Program-made: the position numbers and the translations under genes
Notes under the pieces: model-generated
Told to the model about the DNA's origin: nothing
Databases searched by the model: none
The model's input: the letters and a program-made list of their open reading frames with translations, nothing else
From: an uncultured Lentisphaeria bacterium
Lineage (GTDB): Bacteria; Verrucomicrobiota; Lentisphaeria; Victivallales; Victivallaceae
Length of the DNA: 13,205 nucleotides
Direction: 5' to 3'
Assembly (NCBI GenBank): GCA_937888615.1
Contig: CALABZ010000298.1
Location: 1 to 13,205 of the forward strand
In this document: in pieces, positions 1-6,436 of the stretch
Position numbering within the stretch: position 1 is the first letter of the stretch
How the letters are laid out: the number at the start of each line of letters is the position of its first letter

Positions 1-371
1 TTATGGAAGAGTGCTTCCTCAAGAATCCGAAAGCGTACTTCGTGCTGGATAAAATCCGCTGGTTCCCGCAGGTGGACGCACCGGCGCTGGGCCGGAAAGC
101 GTGGACGGAATACCGCAACGAAATGATGGCGGACCGGCTCCGGCTGGCCGAAGTCCTGTTGCCGCTCGGCAATATGGAGGCATTGGATTTGATGATGGAT
201 TATGGTCCGGGCGGGCGCGGCGCGCGCTACGTGGCCGGATTTTTTTACGACCCGGAAACCGCCGCGACCGTGTCCTGGGACAAACTCGGCGAATATTACC
301 GGCAGAATCGGAACAATCTGGAATTCGATATGAAACAAGGAAAATACATCATCCGAAACGGAGCTGAATAA
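1..371 (+). CDS. C-terminal part of a HEAT-like repeat protein, paralogue of the next gene (5' end outside window)
   Basis: The frame is open from the window edge to a TAA at 369-371. The first ATG (position 3) is probably internal, because the protein aligns with only the last ~110 residues of the 336-residue neighbour. Shared landmarks are an aromatic/FP segment followed by R-x-AW, then GN-x-EAL, GFF-DP-x-TA, a WY/YY-x-x-N segment and a K-x-G-(K/R)-(Y/F)-x-II ending. The composition suggests short helical repeats, but I recognise no enzyme motif. The stop overlaps the next ATG by one base (TAATG), so the two genes are probably co-transcribed and translationally coupled. By analogy with the neighbour, the complete protein may be an envelope lipoprotein; that is inference, since its N-terminus is not in the window. 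Function unknown. Confidence 0.7.
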   Translation, partial: MEECFLKNPKAYFVLDKIRWFPQVDAPALGRKAWTEYRNEMMADRLRLAEVLLPLGNMEALDLMMDYGPGGRGARYVAGFFYDPETAATVSWDKLGEYYRQNRNNLEFDMKQGKYIIRNGAE

Positions 372-1381
372 TGAAATATTTGACGTTAACATATACCGGG
401 TTGCTGGCGTTGCTGGTCGGCGGCTGTACGGCGCCGACTCCCGAACAGTACGACCGGCTGGCGCGACAGCTTGAAGATATCAATAAAAACCTGGCGGCCA
501 TGACCGAATCCTATGACACCTACAACCGGCTCCTGGCGGCGGAAGAACAGGAAGCACGCATCAGGGCACGCGCCGCCGATGTCCGTAAGGAAAATCTTTA
601 CAAACTCCGGCGTATCCGTAAGCTTTCCGAAAATCCGACCGAAGAACAGGTTCGCAACTATCTGGAACAGATTCTGGCGGCTTCCGGCGAGGAACCCTGT
701 GATAAAGAAGCCCCGCAGGTGAAAATGCTCCGTGCCATTGGTCCGGGCCACCTCGACGCCCTGCTTCCTTATCTGAAAGCGGGGAAACCGGTCGCTGCGT
801 TGGAATTGATCCTGCCGGAACTGGTATCACCGAAAGACAAGCAACTGGTGCTGGAAAACCTGAAAGAAGTTCCTGTTCTGGCGGTGGCGGCGATCCGACA
901 AGGGTGGGGCAATGACGCCCGTGAAACGATTTTCGGGATACTCGAGGACGGAAAATACGGCGAAGACTTGATCCCCTATCTCAAGACCCTGACCCAGAAT
1001 GCCGCTGACCGCGAACGAATCGTCAATCTTTATATCAATCGGGAAAGTACCGGTGCGTTGTATCCGGTGATCCGGGATTTTCCCGACCTTGATATCGTCA
1101 ACGTCAACAACCGGGCTTGGGCCAGGCAGAAGAAAAATGCGGATACCGCCCCCCAGTATGCCATGCGCGCCGCCGAAACCGGCAACGTCGAGGCGCTCGG
1201 TTACGTGATCAACGGATTTTTCGATCCGAAGACTGCCGAGCTTTTCCCCGGAGCCGATGTTCTATTGATCAAGTTGACAGGACTGTCGCTGGACCGGAAA
1301 ACGCTGACCACATGGTATCAAACCAATAAAGACAAGTTGTTCATCGAGGAAAAATCGGGCCGCTTCTCGATTATCGAGTAA
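371..1381 (+). CDS. Predicted lipoprotein with coiled coil and helical (HEAT-like) repeats, unknown function
   Basis: A 336-residue protein. Residues 1-19 form a lipoprotein signal (hydrophobic core LLALLV, then VGGC with Cys19 as the likely lipidated residue; Thr at +2 gives no inner-membrane retention signal). Residues about 24-75 are highly charged with heptad-like spacing, consistent with a coiled coil. Residues about 110-330 are alternating short helices (for example LDALLPYLKAGKPVAALEL and EDLIPYLKTL) resembling HEAT/ankyrin-like scaffolds. No catalytic motif is visible. The start overlaps the previous stop by one base. The C-terminal third is homologous to the upstream gene product, so the pair is a tandem duplication. 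A protein-interaction role at the envelope is plausible inference; the function is not recognised. Confidence 0.8.
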   Translation: MKYLTLTYTGLLALLVGGCTAPTPEQYDRLARQLEDINKNLAAMTESYDTYNRLLAAEEQEARIRARAADVRKENLYKLRRIRKLSENPTEEQVRNYLEQILAASGEEPCDKEAPQVKMLRAIGPGHLDALLPYLKAGKPVAALELILPELVSPKDKQLVLENLKEVPVLAVAAIRQGWGNDARETIFGILEDGKYGEDLIPYLKTLTQNAADRERIVNLYINRESTGALYPVIRDFPDLDIVNVNNRAWARQKKNADTAPQYAMRAAETGNVEALGYVINGFFDPKTAELFPGADVLLIKLTGLSLDRKTLTTWYQTNKDKLFIEEKSGRFSIIE

Positions 1382-1387
1382 CGGCCC
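1357..1387 (+). terminator. Two-tier hairpin across the stop codon at a convergent gene junction
   Basis: GGGCCG (1357-1362) pairs with CGGCCC (1382-1387), and inside it CTCGA (1366-1370) pairs with TCGAG (1374-1378) around a TTA loop, with a small internal loop between. The TAA stop of the lipoprotein gene lies in the internal loop. No T-run follows directly (TTTT starts only at about 1399), so it is a weak intrinsic terminator at best. It sits where the plus-strand gene pair meets the 3' end of the minus-strand abl operon. Confidence 0.4.
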
Positions 1388-1403
1388 GTAACGATGGAAG
1401 TTT

Positions 1404-2255
1404 TCAGAAATCCGGGTGAAGCGGCTTGAACCAGACGTTCATGCTTTCTATGCCGCTGGAGATGTGGGTGTTATTCACCAGCCGTCCGCCGAATTTGTAA
1501 CCGCTTCGCGCAAAAGTGATGTTCATGCCCGGCGAAATCGCCCGGGCAATGGTGTAAGCGGTTTTGAGGCCGAGTTCTTTCATTGCATTTTCCATCAATG
1601 CCAGCAGGTGTTCCGCCAGCCGCTTGCCCCGCCATTTGGGCAGGGTGGCGAAATCGGTCATTTCGACGGAGGCGGACGCGGGGTCCATTTCCGCCGAGGC
1701 GAGGGCGATCAATTTTCCGTCCGTTTCCGCTCCGAAATAAACAATGTTTTCGCGCATGGTCTGGCGCAGGTATGCCGGATCGTGGACAGGAAACGGATAA
1801 ACCGGGAAAACCTGCCGATAAATTTCCGCCATTCTCTCCGTGTCCGTCGCGCCGCATTTGCGGAATACGAACCCGTCTACAGGGGGAAGGGAATCGGATG
1901 CTTTGGCACGGCTTAACTCCACAAGACCGTTGAGTTCGGCGGCATCAGGGAGCGCGGCGCGTTGTTCGGTCAGGAACAGGCCCATGAATACGCCGTCTTC
2001 TTTTCCGTTGAAAAGTCCCGGCACGACTGCTTCGCAGAGGTAACCGGCGGCCTGAAAGTTTGCGGCTTCGCTTTCCGGCACTTTGACGAATATTTTAGAA
2101 TAGCCGGATTCGCGCGCCTGGCTGATCAGGGCCTGTGGCAGTTCGGACGGCACGGGCGAGCCGGTTTTCATCAGGTAAATCCGGTCGTTGAGCGGACCAT
2201 GCTGAACCACGGAACCGCAGGGCAGGGTGGTCAGTTGGTCGGGGGAAACAGTCAT
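1404..2255 (-). CDS. ablB: Beta-lysine N6-acetyltransferase (AblB-type GNAT)
   Basis: Predicted to acetylate the epsilon-amino group of L-beta-lysine with acetyl-CoA, giving N-epsilon-acetyl-beta-lysine, a compatible solute known from methanogens and some bacteria. I use the ATG at 2255 (283 residues): it overlaps the stop of the upstream ATPase gene by four bases (ATGA), and the frame upstream of it encodes a low-complexity Arg-rich stretch typical of a shadow frame. The C-terminal half is a GNAT domain: a V/A-rich strand (LIALASAEMD), then TDFATLPKWRGKRLAEHLL (acetyl-CoA-binding R/Q-x-x-G-x-G/R/A-type loop), then ARAISPGMNITFARSGYKF. The ending NNTHISSGIESMNVWFKPL is characteristic of AblB/YodP-type proteins. 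The identification rests on this and on ablA lying in the same operon. The N-terminal ~130 residues are the family-specific extension. Confidence 0.88.
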   Translation of the reverse strand: MTVSPDQLTTLPCGSVVQHGPLNDRIYLMKTGSPVPSELPQALISQARESGYSKIFVKVPESEAANFQAAGYLCEAVVPGLFNGKEDGVFMGLFLTEQRAALPDAAELNGLVELSRAKASDSLPPVDGFVFRKCGATDTERMAEIYRQVFPVYPFPVHDPAYLRQTMRENIVYFGAETDGKLIALASAEMDPASASVEMTDFATLPKWRGKRLAEHLLALMENAMKELGLKTAYTIARAISPGMNITFARSGYKFGGRLVNNTHISSGIESMNVWFKPLHPDF

Positions 2256-2947
2256 TGCGCAAGTCCTCCGTCGATATGGGCCAGCACGTCGCGGATCGGG
2301 CCGGATTTGACGATGACTCCGCCGCTCATGAAAATGCCTTTTGCTGCGGTAATCTCGGCGAACGCCAGGTCGTGGGTAACGATGATGAAACCGGTATCCG
2401 ATTGGAGTTCGCGGAGCCACTCGGAAAATTCCTGCGAAGTCCTGGCGTCCAGTGCGCTGGTCGGTTCATCCAACAGCATTACTCCGGGTTTGAGCATCAG
2501 TCCGCGGGCGATGGCTACGCGCTGGGCCTGACCGCCGCTGATCTGCGCCGGGTAATGGGTGGCGAGTTCCGGAATGCCGAGGCGTTCCAGCATATCCTGT
2601 GCGTCGTGGATAATGGTTTTTTTCGGGCCTTTGGCGAGTTTGATCGGGGCCAGGGACAGATTTTCCAGCACCGTGAGGTGGGGAAACAGGTTCAGCCGTT
2701 GGAATACCACGCCGATATTGCTGCGGAATGTGACTTCATCCATCTGGCGGATGTCTTCTCCGTTCAACAGGATTTCTCCTTGCTGGGGGTGGAGGAAACG
2801 GGCCAGACAGTTCAGCAATGTGGTTTTGCCGGAGCCGGACATGCCGGTGACGGCGAAGATGTGTTCTTCCGGGAATGATGTCGAAATGGATTTCAGCGCC
2901 TCATTCCCGTCATTATAGGTATAAGAAAGATTTTTTACTTCAATCAT
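2252..2947 (-). CDS. Polar amino acid ABC transporter, ATP-binding protein (GlnQ/HisP family)
   Basis: A 231-residue cytoplasmic ATPase that would power the adjacent permease. All motifs are present: Walker A GMSGSGKTT (residues 35-43), Q-loop in GVVFQRLNLFPHLTV, signature ISGGQ (Ile replacing the usual Leu), Walker B VMLLDEPTSALD and the H-loop in IIVTHDLAF. I start at the ATG at 2947 (MIEVKNL) rather than the longer frame to 2980: the family normally begins this way and an AAGGGGG purine run lies just upstream. This start overlaps the permease stop by eight bases, and the gene's own stop overlaps the ablB start by four, so translation is coupled on both sides. The amino acid specificity of the transporter cannot be read from the ATPase. 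Confidence 0.92.
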   Translation of the reverse strand: MIEVKNLSYTYNDGNEALKSISTSFPEEHIFAVTGMSGSGKTTLLNCLARFLHPQQGEILLNGEDIRQMDEVTFRSNIGVVFQRLNLFPHLTVLENLSLAPIKLAKGPKKTIIHDAQDMLERLGIPELATHYPAQISGGQAQRVAIARGLMLKPGVMLLDEPTSALDARTSQEFSEWLRELQSDTGFIIVTHDLAFAEITAAKGIFMSGGVIVKSGPIRDVLAHIDGGLAQ

Positions 2948-4376
2948 TGTTGAACCCCCTTTCCCGGATGCGTTTTTCAATTTTTCCGGCGAGCTTCATC
3001 AGCGGAAAAGTCACGGCGAAGAACATCAGCGCCACAATCAGGTAATATTTCCGCGGTTCGAACGTGACGCTGATAATGGACTGGGCTTCGCGGATCAGTT
3101 CGGGAATCGAGATGATCGACACCAGCGCGGTATCCTTGATCAGCGCCACTACACTGTTCATCAGCGAGGGCAGGGCGATGCGGAACGCCTGCGGCCAGAT
3201 GATGAACCGGAACCGGTCCAGCGGACTGAAGCCCAGAGCCCGTGCCGCCAATCCCTGTCCGGGATCGACGCCGATCAGGCCGGAACGGACCGCTTCGGCC
3301 ATGTACGCCATTGTACAAACGCCGAGGGTCAGGACCGCCGCCGGAAGCGGAGCCAGACCGAGTCCCAGCCAGACGAACAACAGTTGAATCAATACGGGAG
3401 TACCGCGAATGAAATCGACGATCATTCGCATCAGGCAGCCGGGCAGCTTCCAGATGCCTTGCCGGAACGTCAGCAGTAATCCCGCCGGGATTGCCAGCGC
3501 GAAGCCGATCGCCACCGAAAGAAGCGCAATGACCAACGTGACCCCGAACCCCTTCAATAGTTTGATCGCCTTGGTAGAGAGCGTCATTTTGCCGGTGTTG
3601 GCATTGGCGGTGCTGTGAAGTCCGAAGTATTTATTGAATAACTTTTTCAGCGTACCGTCTGATTCTATTTCCTGAAGAATGGTGTTGAGGTGTTCGAGGA
3701 GTTTGGTCTCGGATTTGCGCACCGGAATTCCGATCCGTTCGGAGTAGAGCATCGGGCCGACCGGGACGAACGAGCGTCCCGCCTGTCGGATTTGCCAGGA
3801 ACCGACCAGCCGGTCCGTGACAAACCCGGAGATTCGGTTCTGCTCCAGCATTTCAAATATTTCCACGGTGGATTTGAAGGTGACGACCTCGATTTCAGGA
3901 TAATTTTTTTCGAGATAACGCTGATAAGTTTCGCCGAGGACCACCGCGATGCGAAGTCCGGCGCAGTCGTTGATGGAGTATACCTTATCAGGATTGTTGC
4001 GATGGACGAACAGTTGCGCCCCCGATTCGTAGTAGGGATCGGAAAAATTTACCTGGCGCTGGCGTTCGGGAGTAATCGCCATTGAGCCGATGATGGCATC
4101 GTATTTTTCAGCCAGCAGTCCCGCCAGAATACCGTCCCATTCGGTGGCGATGATCCGGCTTTTTCGGTTCAGGCGGCGGGCGATTTCACGGGAGATATCC
4201 ACGTCGAACCCGGCGAGCTCGCCTTTCTCATTGTAAAAACTGAACGGCGGAAATTTGCCTGTCAGTGCGGTGATGAATTCTTTTTTCGGGGCGGTCTCCG
4301 CCGCCGCCGGGATTCCTGCAGCGAGGGAAAAGGCCAGCAGCAGGAATAGCGTTGTTCGGTTGATCAGTCGTCGCAT
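2940..4376 (-). CDS. Fused substrate-binding protein and permease of a polar amino acid ABC importer
   Basis: One 478-residue chain combines a signal sequence (residues about 1-27, hydrophobic core LFLLLAFSLAAGIPAA), a type II solute-binding domain (about 33-253; family landmarks FPPFSF, GFDVDISREIARRL, AITPERQRQVNFSDPYY) and a HisM/GlnP-type permease domain (about 270-470) with roughly five membrane segments and the EAA loop EAVRSGLIGVDPGQGLAARA near 361-380. The binding domain would be tethered outside the inner membrane. Substrate: the binding domain resembles the lysine/arginine/ornithine and glutamine-binding families, and its position between ablA and ablB favours a cationic amino acid such as lysine, but this is inference. 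The start at 4376 overlaps the ablA stop by 13 bases and has an AAGGAGG ribosome site (complement of 4385-4391) eight bases upstream. Such fusions are best known in Gram-positive bacteria. Confidence 0.9.
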   Translation of the reverse strand: MRRLINRTTLFLLLAFSLAAGIPAAAETAPKKEFITALTGKFPPFSFYNEKGELAGFDVDISREIARRLNRKSRIIATEWDGILAGLLAEKYDAIIGSMAITPERQRQVNFSDPYYESGAQLFVHRNNPDKVYSINDCAGLRIAVVLGETYQRYLEKNYPEIEVVTFKSTVEIFEMLEQNRISGFVTDRLVGSWQIRQAGRSFVPVGPMLYSERIGIPVRKSETKLLEHLNTILQEIESDGTLKKLFNKYFGLHSTANANTGKMTLSTKAIKLLKGFGVTLVIALLSVAIGFALAIPAGLLLTFRQGIWKLPGCLMRMIVDFIRGTPVLIQLLFVWLGLGLAPLPAAVLTLGVCTMAYMAEAVRSGLIGVDPGQGLAARALGFSPLDRFRFIIWPQAFRIALPSLMNSVVALIKDTALVSIISIPELIREAQSIISVTFEPRKYYLIVALMFFAVTFPLMKLAGKIEKRIRERGFNND

Positions 4377-5683
4377 TCCTGTTTCCTCCTTTCATAACGC
4401 AGGTTGTCCTGTGGTACGAGGGAAATGGTGTCATCACTGTCTTCGAGGAGCTTTTCGATCCCGATGAAAAGATGTTCCTCGGCGTCTCCCAACGCCAGTT
4501 CCAGTTCGCATTTTTCACAGTCGCGGTCACAGAATGTCGGTTCGTAGGAGTCCGGTTCCTTGTAGGTGGTGATGACCCCTTCGTAATTTCGCAGGATGAC
4601 TTTATTGGTGGACCATGAAATCAGGTAATTCGGCGAGACCGGGATTTTGCCGCCGCCGCCCGGTGCGTCGATCACGTAGGTGGGGACGCAGAAGCCGCTG
4701 GTATGACCAATCAGGCTTTCGAGGATTTCGATGCCCTTGCCGACCGGGGTGCGGAAGTGCGAAAGTCCTTCGGACAGATCGCATTGGTACAGATAGTAGG
4801 GACGGACCCGGTTGCGCACCAGCTTGTGAACCAGCGAACGCATGATATGCGGACAGTCATTCACCCCGGAGAGCAGGACCGATTGGTTGCCGAGCGGGAT
4901 TCCGGCGTCGGCCAGTTTTCGCAGGGCCGTCCGGGAGGAGTTGGTCAGTTCGCGGGGGTGGTTGAAATGGGTATTGATCCACAGCGGGTGATGTTTTTTG
5001 AGCATGTTCACCAGATCGTCGGTGATCCGGTAGGGGAGCACGACCGGGGTGCGGGTGCCGATGCGGATGACTTCCACGTGTTCGATTTTTCCCAGTTCGG
5101 TGAGAATCCAGTCCAGATAATCGTCCGACAGCAGAAACGGATCGCCGCCGCTCAGCAGGACGTCGCGCATCCGCGGGGTATTGCGGATATAATCAATGGC
5201 GGTCGCGATTTGTTCACGGTCGGGGATGGTGTCGCGGTCGCCGACGCGGCGCTTCCGGGTACAGTGACGGCAATACATCGAGCAGGTGTTGCTGACCAGC
5301 AGCAGGACGCGGTCGGGGTAACGGTGGACAAGGTTGGGACAGGGGCTGTCGCTGTCTTCGTGAAGGGGGTCCGCCATGTCGGAGCGGCGGATATCGAGTT
5401 CGTCGATGACCGGAAAGCTTTGTTTGAATATCGGGTCGTTTTCCAGATTGTCGACATTGATCAGCGAGGCGTAATACGGGGTGATAGACATCGGGAATTT
5501 TTCCGTGACCTCACGGAAATTCCGGCGCAGGTGTTCCGGCAATGTGATGTTCAGCAATTTTTCAAATGTTTCAAGGTCCTTTACGAAGTGCTTCACCTGC
5601 CATTTCAAATTTTTCCAGTTTCCGGTCAGTTCTCCGTCGATCCCTTTCAAAATTTCTTGTTGTTTTTCTGTTAAATTCAGCAT
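4364..5683 (-). CDS. ablA: Lysine 2,3-aminomutase (radical SAM/PLP)
   Basis: Converts L-lysine to L-beta-lysine using a [4Fe-4S] cluster, S-adenosylmethionine and pyridoxal phosphate. The 439-residue protein has the radical-SAM cysteines C134-x3-C138-x2-C141 in CSMYCRHC. The remembered functional residues of the Clostridium subterminale enzyme all reappear at a constant offset of nine: Arg143 (carboxylate contact), Asp302 and Asp339 (epsilon-amino contacts) and Lys346 in PGGGGK (PLP Schiff base). Cys277 and the C-terminal Cys385/389/392 fit the zinc site. The long C-terminal region separates it from the shorter EpmB enzymes that modify elongation factor P. It starts 30 bases after the MarR stop, and its own stop lies inside the next gene. 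With ablB in the operon, the product is most likely osmolyte rather than a fermentation intermediate; kamDE and other fermentation genes are absent here. Confidence 0.95.
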   Translation of the reverse strand: MLNLTEKQQEILKGIDGELTGNWKNLKWQVKHFVKDLETFEKLLNITLPEHLRRNFREVTEKFPMSITPYYASLINVDNLENDPIFKQSFPVIDELDIRRSDMADPLHEDSDSPCPNLVHRYPDRVLLLVSNTCSMYCRHCTRKRRVGDRDTIPDREQIATAIDYIRNTPRMRDVLLSGGDPFLLSDDYLDWILTELGKIEHVEVIRIGTRTPVVLPYRITDDLVNMLKKHHPLWINTHFNHPRELTNSSRTALRKLADAGIPLGNQSVLLSGVNDCPHIMRSLVHKLVRNRVRPYYLYQCDLSEGLSHFRTPVGKGIEILESLIGHTSGFCVPTYVIDAPGGGGKIPVSPNYLISWSTNKVILRNYEGVITTYKEPDSYEPTFCDRDCEKCELELALGDAEEHLFIGIEKLLEDSDDTISLVPQDNLRYERRKQECDD

Positions 5684-5694
5684 TGTTCTCTGGG

Positions 5695-5720
5695 TTTGAA
5701 GTTCAAAGTTTCGTCACGAA
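5695..5720 (-). promoter_or_regulatory. Two small palindromes in the marR-ablA junction, possible operator or hairpin
   Basis: TTTGAA-G-TTCAAA (5695-5707) lies just upstream of the ablA ribosome site, and TTCGT-C-ACGAA (5710-5720) overlaps the marR stop codon. The second contains the half-site CACGAA that also occurs as an inverted pair upstream of marR (6234-6260). They could be a secondary regulator site or an mRNA structure near the ablA start; both are short enough to be chance. Confidence 0.25.
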
Positions 5721-6208
5721 TCGATTTTATCGTTGACAAAGAGATTTGGAGAGGCGTCCATCGTGTCAGCCTCCATCAGTCTTACGACCTGTTCCAACAC
5801 CTCGGTGATGGTTTTCTGTTCGGTTTCCGGCAGTTCCCGCAGGGCCGATGAAAAACGGTCCTGAAGCAGCGACGGGGCCGCGTTGACGATGCCCCGCCCC
5901 GCATCGGTCAGCTCCAGAAAGACCTGCCGGCGGTCCGTGCCGGAACGGCGTCTGACCAGGTATTGTTTGGCTTCCAGCCGGTCGATAATACCGTTGACCG
6001 TGCTGCCTCCGAGGTTGACGGTATCCGCCAGAGCACTCAGCGTCAGCGGCATCTCCGACTTGGCGAGGGTGTCCAGGCACAGCAGTTGCGGTGTGGTCAA
6101 TCCCAGTTTCGTGTCCAGTTTGCGGGAATACTTGTCCACTGCCCGGATTACCCGGCGTAGTGAGCGCAGAATTCGCAAATCATAGCTTTCCTGTATTTCC
6201 TGTTTCAT
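5714..6208 (-). CDS. MarR-family transcriptional regulator at the head of the abl operon
   Basis: A 164-residue winged-helix protein. An N-terminal helical dimerisation part (about 10-50, ending in LTTPQLLCLDTLA) is followed by the helix-turn-helix around residues 55-80 (LTLSALADTVNLGGSTVNGIIDRLE), a basic wing with DRR at 92-94 and C-terminal dimerisation helices. The ATG at 6208 has an AGGAAG ribosome site about ten bases upstream. It is the first gene of the operon, so it probably controls itself and ablA-transporter-ablB; palindromes overlap the presumed promoter. MarR-type regulators of the EctR/CosR group control ectoine synthesis genes in halotolerant proteobacteria, and the N-terminal pattern (LRR-x-IRAVD-x-YSR) seems reminiscent of that group, which would fit osmotic control. 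This resemblance is from memory and needs a proper search. Confidence 0.88.
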   Translation of the reverse strand: MKQEIQESYDLRILRSLRRVIRAVDKYSRKLDTKLGLTTPQLLCLDTLAKSEMPLTLSALADTVNLGGSTVNGIIDRLEAKQYLVRRRSGTDRRQVFLELTDAGRGIVNAAPSLLQDRFSSALRELPETEQKTITEVLEQVVRLMEADTMDASPNLFVNDKIDS

Positions 6209-6233
6209 TTGTAAATGCTTCCTGTAAAAATTA

Positions 6234-6275
6234 TTCGTGTAAGAATTAATCTAGCACGAAAAATATATTTTTCAA
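6234..6275 (-). promoter_or_regulatory. Presumed marR-abl operon promoter with overlapping palindromes
   Basis: On the minus strand a TTGAAA -35 (complement of 6270-6275) is followed after 16 bases by a TAGATT -10 (complement of 6248-6253). A perfect 16-base palindrome GAAAAATATATTTTTC (6258-6273) covers part of the -35 and the spacer. A separate inverted pair TTCGTG (6234-6239) and CACGAA (6255-6260) brackets the -10. Either could be the operator of the MarR protein. The region is AT-rich, so the A/T palindrome alone is modest evidence. Confidence 0.4.
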
Positions 6276-6389
6276 GAATTTTTCTCGAATTGTCCGAATT
6301 ATTGAGCTGTAACAGTGTCTGCCTTTTGGCTTTGTACCGTTTTTTTTAGGTGAAAACTTTCAAAATGACCGTGAATCTCCGTGAAATCA

Positions 6390-6398
6390 TGGTATATT
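6390..6398 (+). promoter_or_regulatory. Possible extended -10 promoter for the SGNH gene pair
   Basis: TGGTATATT matches an extended -10 element (TGn followed by TATATT, 6393-6398), with no good -35 at the usual distance. Transcription from here would begin near 6405, giving a leader of about 30 bases before the ATG at 6437. This supports the ATG over the upstream GTG at 6350 as start. The remainder of the 6209-6436 gap holds the divergent abl promoter and no convincing gene. Confidence 0.3.
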
Positions 6399-6436
6399 GG
6401 AAAGATTGCAGACAAACCGCAGGAAAAGAGGTAACA

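Noticed and set aside
1404..2420. Longer ablB with a 55-residue Arg-rich N-terminal extension
   Set aside because: The extension overlaps the ATPase gene in another frame and is low complexity; the ATGA overlap at 2252-2255 gives a normal coupled start.
4703..5674. Long plus-strand open frame (323 codons) opposite ablA
   Set aside because: It is the antisense of a gene with complete catalytic motifs; GC-rich coding DNA often leaves such frames open, and no domain is recognisable.
4364..5683. EF-P modification (EpmB) role for the aminomutase
   Set aside because: No epmA or efp gene nearby, the protein is longer than EpmB, and it lies in an operon with ablB.
1404..6208. Lysine fermentation operon
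   Set aside because: The 5,6-aminomutase subunits (kamDE) and downstream kce/kdd/kal genes are absent, and an acetyltransferase is present instead.
6350..6436. GTG start giving a 29-residue extension of the small SGNH protein
   Set aside because: The extension does not resemble the family, and a possible extended -10 element lies inside it; the ATG at 6437 has a ribosome site.
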